Below are positions 1 to 5,721 of a stretch of DNA of 9,956 bases, piece after piece. The stretch is taken from contig DAOVQI010000085.1 in NCBI GenBank assembly GCA_030628785.1, positions 1 to 9,956 on the forward strand. Direction: 5' to 3'. Each line of letters opens with the position of its first letter. Position 1 is the first letter of the stretch. Origin of the DNA: Bacteroidota bacterium (lineage in GTDB: Bacteria; Bacteroidota; Bacteroidia; Bacteroidales; VadinHA17). The notes beneath the pieces were generated by a model. That model did not search any database. It was not told the origin of the DNA and worked only from the letters and a program-made list of their open reading frames with translations. Made by a program: the position numbers and the translations under genes.

Positions 1-117
1 AATTTCTCTGTTACCTGTTTGTATATTAAGCACCTCAAGTGTGCTTTCAATATTTTCCCTTTCTTGTCCGAACATTGAAATAGGGAATAAACATAGCAAA
101 ACGATAAGTGTTCTCAT
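1..117 (-). CDS. 5' fragment of a secreted protein, possibly TolB-like beta-propeller
   Basis: An open frame of 39 codons runs from an ATG at 117-115 off the left edge of the window, so only the N-terminus is present. It starts MRTLIVLLCLFPISMFGQ, a typical Sec signal peptide with a likely cleavage near the FGQ, followed by a charged stretch and the phrase LEVLNIQTGN. That phrase resembles the first beta-propeller blade of TolB/PD40-type periplasmic proteins of Bacteroidota, whose N-termini often read as a signal peptide plus 'EVLDxxTGK'. The secretion signal is seen directly; the family is recalled from a short match and is tentative. It is divergent from the SusC gene, with 315 bp between the two starts, so it is not in the same transcript. 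Confidence 0.6.
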   Translation of the reverse strand, partial: MRTLIVLLCLFPISMFGQERENIESTLEVLNIQTGNREI

Positions 118-134
118 TGATTATCAAAAAAGAA

Positions 135-168
135 ATGCCTAAAGTTGAAAATGCCTAAAATGCCTAAA
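135..168. repeat. Three copies of ATGCCTAAA
   Basis: The 9-mer ATGCCTAAA occurs at 135-143, 151-159 and 160-168. The last two copies are directly adjacent, and the first is separated from them by a short GTTGAAA-type spacer. Similar degenerate runs of TGCCTAAA are, from memory, common between genes in several Bacteroidota. They are probably spacer repeats rather than an operator array, but three copies upstream of a PUL gene leave regulation possible. Confidence 0.7.
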
Positions 169-176
169 ATTAATGA

Positions 177-219
177 GACTACACTTTTATAAGCGAATGC
201 GAAATAAAAGTGTTTAGTC
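177..219. repeat. Bulged inverted repeat (14-bp arms)
   Basis: The left arm is 177-190 (GACT then ACACTTTTAT). The right arm is 204-219 (ATAAAAGTGT, two unpaired T, then AGTC). The central 10 bp pair perfectly around a 13-nt loop, and the outer 4 bp pair across a 2-nt bulge. It could fold in RNA from either strand or be a protein binding site. There is no T-run next to it, so an ordinary terminator is less likely. Confidence 0.65.
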
Positions 220-432
220 GAACTAAGCCCTGCTAAAAAGCGGGACGATCTAATAAACCGCCTATTTGGCAGTGAATTAATCCAGAACTTTCGGGTTTAA
301 AACTAAATAAAAACATTAAAAAAATGTATTTTTTAGTAGTATTTTTTGTATTTATAACTAAAATTACTAATTTCAACACGTTTAATTTTTTTTATAAACC
401 TAAATTTAATTATTAACCTAAATTTTAAGCCT

Positions 433-3400
433 ATGAAAAGATTAACTATTCTTTTCTCCTTGCTTGTGTTTGTTGGTTTACAACTATTTTCACAAGCCAG
501 GGTGATCACCGGTACGATTACATCTGCCGAAGATGGCAGTACGCTACCAGGTGTTTCTGTAGTGGTAAGGGGAACCACCATCGGTACCATTACAGATGTG
601 GATGGCAATTATTCACTCGCCGTACCGGATGATGCAATCAAGCTGATGTTTACCTACGTTGGAATGAAAACGGTGGAAGAAACCATCGAAGGGCGCAGCG
701 TGATTGATGTGATCCTCGAACAGGACGTATTTGGTCTGGATGAAGTGGTTGTAACCGGTTATGCAACTCAGATCAAAGAGGCGTTAACCGGTGCTGTTGC
801 AACAATTTCGGCTGATGAACTTGTTGAAGTTCCGGCAACCAACATTGCTCATACTCTTCAGGGCCGTGCTTCCGGTGTTACCATTCTCAACTCTCATGTA
901 CCAGGTGGCGATGTTACCGTTCGTGTACGTGGTCTTGGTACCATTAATAATAATGACCCATTATGGGTAATTGATGGCGTCCCCACCAAATGGGGGCTTA
1001 ACCAGTTGAACCCGAATGACATTGAGTCTGTATCCGTGCTAAAGGATGCTGCATCACAAGCCATCTATGGTGCACGGGGCGCAAATGGGGTTATCATTAT
1101 TACTACCAAACGGGGACGACCCGGAGAACCGAAGATCAATTTTTCACTCCGTACCGGAGTTACCCAGGCTACCAACAAGTATGACCTGCTAAATACTCAG
1201 GAATACGGTGAATTGTTGTGGTTGGAAGCCGGGTTCGATGGTGTACCTCCTGGTAATGCTCTTTATGGTTATGGTGCCTCACCCGATATTCCGGATTATA
1301 TTTATCCGGCAAGGGCACTGCCTGGTTCACCAGAAGTGGATCCTGCCATCTACTCATTCCCGGATAATTTGATTATGCAGGTTAGCAGGGAAGGAACAGA
1401 TTGGTATGATGAAATTTACCAGACCGCTGGTATCCAGGATTACAACCTTTCCGTTAGCGGTGGAACAATAAAGAGCAATTACGCCATATCCGGTGGTTAT
1501 ATGAAAGAAGAGGGTATTCTTATACACACCGGTTTCGAAAGATACTCACTCCGCTCAAACCTGGGTGCAAAATTCAAGGATTGGCTGGAAATTGGTGAAT
1601 CGTTGGGTGTTACCTACACCAAAGGATTTGGTAACCGTGGTGATAATTCTGAAGGTACTGTTATTTCCCAGGCTTATCGTATGCAACCAATTATCCCGGT
1701 TTACGATATCATGGGTAACTTTGCTGGTACTAAAGCGCCATCAACCGGAAACGGATCAAACCCGGTGGCTGACCTGACTCGTGACAAGAATGACTTCGGA
1801 CGCGATCTGAGGGCAATAGGTAACATTTTTGGCCAGGCTCAGATCATTGAGGGACTGAAATTCAAATCGCTCTTTGGTTTCGACTACAGATTGGGTAACT
1901 GGAAGAATATTTTCATCAAAAACCCTGAATTTGGTGAAGCTAAACCTGCAGATATACTTTCTGAAGGCAACAACTATACGATCCAATGGAACTGGGCTAA
2001 TACCCTGAACTATAATATATCATTTGCAGACATCCATAATGTGAATGTTTTAGTAGGTTCTGAGGCAGTAAGTAATAGCTACCTCTACTTTGATGCTTCC
2101 AGGTCAACATACTTCTCAATAAGTCCAGACTACATGTTCCTGGATTCAGGTGAAGCAGACCAGATGAACAGTGGCTTGGGATCTGATTGGAAAACTTTTT
2201 CTTATTTCGGTCGGTTGAATTACAATTTTGCGGGCAAATACCTTCTGGAAGCAACCATCCGTCGTGACGGTTCTTCACGCTTCGGTGCGAACGAACGCTG
2301 GGGAATTTTCCCTGCTTTCTCTGCAGGATGGAGAGTTACATCGGAAGACTTTATGGCAGGAACCCAAAATTGGCTGGATTTCTTGAAACTTCGCGTTGGT
2401 TGGGGGCAGGCTGGTAACGATGAAGTAGGGAACTATAATGGTTTCACAACATTCCGGTCCAATAATGTCAACTCCTACTATTCGATAACGGGTGCAAATA
2501 CAACTGTAGCTGCCGGTTTCGATTCCAATGCATACGGTAACCCGGATGCTAAATGGGAAACTACACAAACCTCAAATGTTGGATTAGATGCAACCTTCCT
2601 GAATAATTCCTTATCCTTCTCTTTTGATGTTTGGCAAAGAAACACTACGGACATGCTATATGCTATTGCTGTTCCTTCTGTTGTGGGTCAGGCCTCCACA
2701 CCTTCTGTTAACATTGGAGATATGAAGAATAATGGAATCGATGCAACCCTAATTTACAAGGGTGCTGCTTTAGCAGGCGACTTTACATACAACGTTGGTA
2801 TCAATTTTTCACATTATAAAAACGAGATCGTAAAGATCTCTGATAATGTTGATGAAGTTATATTTGGTGGCGATTTCCGTCAGATGGTTTATACCCGCGC
2901 AGAAGTTGGAACTTCATTCCCGGAATTCTACGGTTATGTGGTTGAGGGTATCTTCCAGACAGAGGAAGAAGCCGATGCTCATCCACCTGCTTTTGGTTCA
3001 GATGGTACGTACAATGCACCAGGCCATTTCAAATACAAGGATGTCAACGGAGATGGTGTAATTGATGCTGACGACCGCGATTATATGGGCAGTCCGCATC
3101 CTGATTTTACTGCCGGTCTAACCATTGACCTGGGATACAAGGGCTTCGATCTCGCCGCCTTCTTCTATACCAGTTATGGAAATGAAATGGTGAACTATGT
3201 TGCACGCTGGATTGATTATACTCAATTCTCAGGTAACAGGAGTCATGACCGCCTCTACAATTCATGGGGAAGCCCCTATTTGAGTAACAATGAAGATGCT
3301 ATCCTGGCAAAAGCTGACACCGATCAGGGAAGCCAGGAACCTTCATCACACTTTATTCAGAATGCTTCTTTCCTGAGATTGAAGAACCTGCAGATTGGTT

Positions 3401-3600
3401 ATACACTGCCAAATTCTCTCATGAGCCGGTTAGGTATGAGTTCACTGCGGATTTACCTGCAAGGTACCAACCTCTTTACCCTCACAGAATATGATGGACT
3501 CGACCCGGAAGTCAGAACCGGTGGTTCCAATATGGGTATTGATGCTGGCGCATGGCCAACTGCACGGCAGCTCATGATTGGTGTGAATATAGGATTTTAA
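433..3600 (+). CDS. SusC/RagA-family TonB-linked outer-membrane transporter
   Basis: Outer-membrane beta-barrel that imports oligosaccharides (or other large ligands) using TonB energy, working with the SusD-like lipoprotein encoded next. The 1055-residue length is normal for the family. Residues 1-22 are a Sec signal peptide ending FSQA. Residues about 24-97 are a carboxypeptidase-regulatory-like domain (VITGTIT, LPGVSVVVRGTTIGTITDVDGNY, TYVGMKT). DEVVVTGYATQ at about 103-113 marks the SusC-type start of the plug, which includes LQGRASGV, VRVRGLGT, PLWVIDGVP and IYGARGANGVIIITTKRG up to about 227. The rest is barrel, ending in the terminal aromatic of GVNIGF expected by the outer-membrane assembly machinery. 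DVNGDGVIDADDR at about 870-882 is a calcium-loop-like motif common in this family. The start is the ATG directly before the signal peptide. No STN domain is seen, so anti-sigma signalling through this protein is unlikely. The substrate cannot be read from sequence. Confidence 0.97.
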   Translation: MKRLTILFSLLVFVGLQLFSQARVITGTITSAEDGSTLPGVSVVVRGTTIGTITDVDGNYSLAVPDDAIKLMFTYVGMKTVEETIEGRSVIDVILEQDVFGLDEVVVTGYATQIKEALTGAVATISADELVEVPATNIAHTLQGRASGVTILNSHVPGGDVTVRVRGLGTINNNDPLWVIDGVPTKWGLNQLNPNDIESVSVLKDAASQAIYGARGANGVIIITTKRGRPGEPKINFSLRTGVTQATNKYDLLNTQEYGELLWLEAGFDGVPPGNALYGYGASPDIPDYIYPARALPGSPEVDPAIYSFPDNLIMQVSREGTDWYDEIYQTAGIQDYNLSVSGGTIKSNYAISGGYMKEEGILIHTGFERYSLRSNLGAKFKDWLEIGESLGVTYTKGFGNRGDNSEGTVISQAYRMQPIIPVYDIMGNFAGTKAPSTGNGSNPVADLTRDKNDFGRDLRAIGNIFGQAQIIEGLKFKSLFGFDYRLGNWKNIFIKNPEFGEAKPADILSEGNNYTIQWNWANTLNYNISFADIHNVNVLVGSEAVSNSYLYFDASRSTYFSISPDYMFLDSGEADQMNSGLGSDWKTFSYFGRLNYNFAGKYLLEATIRRDGSSRFGANERWGIFPAFSAGWRVTSEDFMAGTQNWLDFLKLRVGWGQAGNDEVGNYNGFTTFRSNNVNSYYSITGANTTVAAGFDSNAYGNPDAKWETTQTSNVGLDATFLNNSLSFSFDVWQRNTTDMLYAIAVPSVVGQASTPSVNIGDMKNNGIDATLIYKGAALAGDFTYNVGINFSHYKNEIVKISDNVDEVIFGGDFRQMVYTRAEVGTSFPEFYGYVVEGIFQTEEEADAHPPAFGSDGTYNAPGHFKYKDVNGDGVIDADDRDYMGSPHPDFTAGLTIDLGYKGFDLAAFFYTSYGNEMVNYVARWIDYTQFSGNRSHDRLYNSWGSPYLSNNEDAILAKADTDQGSQEPSSHFIQNASFLRLKNLQIGYTLPNSLMSRLGMSSLRIYLQGTNLFTLTEYDGLDPEVRTGGSNMGIDAGAWPTARQLMIGVNIGF

Positions 3601-3627
3601 CTGTTAATAAATAAAAATAAATAAGCT

Positions 3628-5385
3628 ATGAAAAAAGTAATAATTTTGGCTTTTGCATTACTAGCCCTTACATATTCCTGTAGCGAAGATTTCCTGGAAA
3701 CAGTACCTCTTGGGAGATTGTCAGAAGGTGTTTTCTACAACGAAAAGGGTATTGATGCTCTGTTGATTGGTGCTTATGCGTTGCTCGACGGAGCAGGTGC
3801 CGGTGGATGGGGTGGTTCATACGCATGGGCCGGTTCAGTTACGAACTGGGTCTGGGGCTCGATAGCTTCTGATGATGCATACAAAGGGACCGATGTTAGT
3901 GACCAGACTCCGATTAATCCAATAGAACGCTATGAAGTTCTCTCTACAAATTCGTATGTGAATGACAAATGGATAGCAAACTACGATGGGATCTCACGTT
4001 GTAACGATGTATTGAAAGTCCTGGCAATAACGGTAGAAAACGGGGATATCTCTGATGCAAAGGTTACTCAATTCAAGGCAGAAGCTTTGTTCCTGAGAGC
4101 CTGGCTCCATTTCGAACTGAAAAGGGTGTATAACAACATCCCTTACATCACGGAAGACCCGGAGGTAGACCCGGCTACTGTGACCAATACAGTTGATGCC
4201 TGGCCCTTGATCGAAGCCGACCTTCAATTTGGTGTGACAAATTTACCGGCAACACAAGGCGATGTTGGCCGTCCGACCAAATATGCTGCAATGGCTGTTC
4301 TGGCAAGGGTTCATCTCTTCCAGCAAGATTTTTCTACTGCAGCATCTTTGCTGGATCAAATCATCAATAGTGGTCAGTATTCATTAATGCCCAACTACCA
4401 CGATAACTATAAGATCGAAACCAATAACAATGCTGAATCGATCTTTGAAATTCAGTATTCTGTGAATGATGGTACATCTGATTCGTTTAATGGCGGATAT
4501 GGAGATTGCCTTAATTTTCCACAGGGTAATGAATTGATGGCTACCTGCTGTGGTTTCCACCAGCCTTCGCAGAACCTGGTGAATGCATTTAAGGTTGATG
4601 CCTCAGGCCTTCCATACCTGGATACCTACAATGACACAGACCTTAAGAATGATCAGGGATTTGGTTCAGGCGATACCTTTGTTCCCTTTACGGATGTTGT
4701 TGATCCACGTCTTGACTGGACAGTCGGCCGCCGGGGTATTCAATACCTGGATTGGAGGCCGATGCGTGGTCTGGACTGGATCCGAGACCAGGGTAATGGT
4801 GGCCCTTATCTGCCAAAAAAGAACATGTTCTATCAGGCCGAAGAAGGATCCTTATCTACAACTACAGGTTGGGCTACAGGTGTAAACGCAAACAACTATC
4901 GCGCATACCGGTATGCCCATATCCTGCTGTGGAGAGCCGAATGCCATGTTGAAGCTGGCGAACTTGCTCAAGCGCTTGCGTTGGTGAACCAGATACGTAC
5001 CCGTGCCGCTAACCAGGTGGTAATGGGTTTATGTACAACCTATGAAATGCCATCAGGTGGGACACCTGTGGTTGATTTCAGTCAACCCGCAGCCAACTAC
5101 GACGTTCAACCATATGCTGCATTCGCAAACGCGGATTACGCAAGGAAAGCTGTACGCCATGAGTTGCGTCTTGAGTTTGGAATGGACGGACATCGCTATT
5201 TCGATCTGAGACGCTGGGGTATTCTGGAGCCAACTTTAACAGCTTTTATAGCCGGAGATACACGCTTAAGGGGTTTCTTGACCGGAGCTATATTTAATGC
5301 TGGTAAAGATGAGTATTGGCCAATTCCTCAGAATGCAATTGATCAGCAGGGTTCTGATATACTTACGCAGAATCCCAACTACTAA
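3628..5385 (+). CDS. SusD/RagB-family glycan-binding lipoprotein
   Basis: Cell-surface lipoprotein that binds glycan and forms the lid over the SusC barrel. It lies 27 bp after the SusC gene on the same strand with no terminator between, the standard operon order. The 585 residues begin with a lipoprotein signal, lipobox LTYSC with Cys18. It is followed by SED, acidic residues that resemble the surface-export signal of Bacteroidota lipoproteins. SusD hallmarks follow: FLETVPLGRLSEGVFYNEKG near the N-terminus, the tetratricopeptide-like segment around AEALFLRAWLHFELKRVYNNIPY (about 151-173), PTKYAAMAVLARVHLFQQDFSTAASLLDQII (about 216-246), then YRYAHILLWRAECHVEAG and ALVNQIRTRA. The C-terminal signature is VRHELRLEFGMDGHRYFDLRRWG (about 509-531), then YWPIPQNAID and the end TQNPNY. 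Ligand residues are not assignable; many Trp residues (for example WGGSYAWAG, NWVWGS, LDWRPMRGLDW) fit a carbohydrate binder. Confidence 0.97.
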   Translation: MKKVIILAFALLALTYSCSEDFLETVPLGRLSEGVFYNEKGIDALLIGAYALLDGAGAGGWGGSYAWAGSVTNWVWGSIASDDAYKGTDVSDQTPINPIERYEVLSTNSYVNDKWIANYDGISRCNDVLKVLAITVENGDISDAKVTQFKAEALFLRAWLHFELKRVYNNIPYITEDPEVDPATVTNTVDAWPLIEADLQFGVTNLPATQGDVGRPTKYAAMAVLARVHLFQQDFSTAASLLDQIINSGQYSLMPNYHDNYKIETNNNAESIFEIQYSVNDGTSDSFNGGYGDCLNFPQGNELMATCCGFHQPSQNLVNAFKVDASGLPYLDTYNDTDLKNDQGFGSGDTFVPFTDVVDPRLDWTVGRRGIQYLDWRPMRGLDWIRDQGNGGPYLPKKNMFYQAEEGSLSTTTGWATGVNANNYRAYRYAHILLWRAECHVEAGELAQALALVNQIRTRAANQVVMGLCTTYEMPSGGTPVVDFSQPAANYDVQPYAAFANADYARKAVRHELRLEFGMDGHRYFDLRRWGILEPTLTAFIAGDTRLRGFLTGAIFNAGKDEYWPIPQNAIDQQGSDILTQNPNY

Positions 5386-5398
5386 CAGAAATCACTAC

Positions 5399-5429
5399 TG
5401 TAGAGCGACTCTCCGAGTCGCTTACTACA
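5399..5429. repeat. Palindromic element A (TGTAG-GCGACTC type)
   Basis: A 31-bp near-perfect palindrome: TGTAG, A, GCGACTC, loop TCC, GAGTCGC, TTA, CTACA. The inner 7-bp arms are perfect and the outer 5-bp arms pair across small bulges. It begins 14 bp after the SusD stop and lies just upstream of the terminator hairpin. Its framework (TGTAGA, then a CGA-containing arm, CTCCGA, then a complementary arm and TTAC) is shared with elements C and D, and its arms are shared with element B. It looks like a REP-type extragenic palindrome. Confidence 0.8.
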
Positions 5430-5434
5430 TATAG

Positions 5435-5470
5435 AAAAAAGAGGGTGCCATACGGTACCCTCTTCTTTTT
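5435..5470 (+). terminator. Rho-independent terminator after the SusD gene
   Basis: The stem GAGGGTGCC (5441-5449) and GGTACCCTC (5454-5462) pairs over 9 bp, including one G-T wobble, around the 4-nt loop ATAC. It is followed by TTCTTTTT and preceded by AAAAAA, so it could act in both directions, although only the plus-strand SusC/SusD unit reads into it here. It separates the import pair from the mannosidase gene downstream. Confidence 0.88.
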
Positions 5471-5479
5471 GATACTCAT

Positions 5480-5532
5480 TGTAGAGCGACTCTCTTGCCG
5501 AAGGCATTCCTTTGGAAGAGTCGCTTACTACA
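5480..5532. repeat. Palindromic element B with an expanded loop
   Basis: A 53-bp inverted repeat with the same arms as element A: TGTAGAGCGACTCT at 5480-5493 and AGAGTCGCTTACTACA at 5517-5532. In place of the short loop it carries a 23-bp insert holding its own hairpin, CCGAAGG (5498-5504), loop CATT, CCTTTGG (5509-5515), with one G-T pair. The result is a palindrome nested in a palindrome. Confidence 0.8.
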
Positions 5533-5536
5533 TTTA

Positions 5537-5583
5537 TGTAGATCGATGCTCCGAATCGATTACAGCTTGAAAAGCCGTTCTAC
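5537..5583. repeat. Palindromic element C, first copy of a 47-bp tandem unit
   Basis: The unit opens with GTAGA and closes with TCTAC. Between them lie two hairpins: TCGAT, GCTCCGA, ATCGA, and then GCTT, GAAA, AGC. It is directly followed by element D, which matches it at 44 of 47 positions by my reading. The opening TGTAGA and central CTCCGA match element A, but the stem sequence differs while staying self-complementary. Confidence 0.8.
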
Positions 5584-5630
5584 TGTAGATCGATGCTCCG
5601 GATCGATTGCAGCTTGAAAAGCTGTTCTAC
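5584..5630. repeat. Palindromic element D, second copy of the 47-bp tandem unit
   Basis: This is a direct tandem copy of element C with three transition differences: CCGAAT to CCGGAT, TTACA to TTGCA, and AAGCCG to AAGCTG. The outer pairing TGTAGA / TCTACA is one base longer than in C if the following A (5631) is included. The three differences leave the main TCGAT / ATCGA stem and the GCTT / AGC stem core intact. Confidence 0.8.
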
Positions 5631-5664
5631 AAAACATTCCCAAAATCCAATAAACATTCAATCT

Positions 5665-5690
5665 GATAATTTTTTATCTTTATAGAGGTG
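5665..5690 (+). promoter_or_regulatory. Likely promoter -7 region for the GH2 gene
   Basis: TATCTTTATAG at 5675-5685 matches the Bacteroidota primary-sigma -7 consensus TAnnTTTG at 7 of 8 positions (A for the final G). It lies about 40 bp before the mannosidase ATG, which would leave a short A/T-rich leader. No good TTTG -33 element is visible at the expected distance upstream, so this is a half-supported call. It agrees with the terminator at 5435-5470 in suggesting that the mannosidase has its own transcript. Confidence 0.4.
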
Positions 5691-5721
5691 CACTTTTAGT
5701 AATTTATAAAAAATCTCAATT

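Larger units (their letters stand above)
118..432. other. Gene-free divergent intergenic region with repeats and hairpins
   Basis: This stretch separates two divergently transcribed starts and should hold both promoters. I see three ATGCCTAAA repeats (135-168), a bulged inverted repeat (177-219), a short palindrome overlapping its right arm (214-226) and a small CCC(T)GCT-AAAA-AGCGGG hairpin (228-244). From about 300 to 432 it is extremely A/T-rich, as is usual in front of Bacteroidota genes. I could not find a convincing Bacteroidota TTTG / TAnnTTTG promoter for either gene. No credible small gene is visible. Confidence 0.6.

Noticed and set aside
301..432. Clear Bacteroidota promoter for the SusC gene
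   Set aside because: TATTTTTTG near 340 has the wrong spacing for TAnnTTTG (one base too long) and no -33 TTTG partner stands out; in such A/T-rich DNA the match is not informative.
3040..3078. Dockerin domain in the SusC protein (DVNGDGVIDADDR)
   Set aside because: Only one calcium-loop-like motif is present and it lies within the barrel, where it is common in SusC proteins; a dockerin needs a duplicated motif.
5399..5630. CRISPR array
   Set aside because: The repeats are palindromic elements of unequal length and spacing without unique same-size spacers, and the C/D pair is directly tandem.
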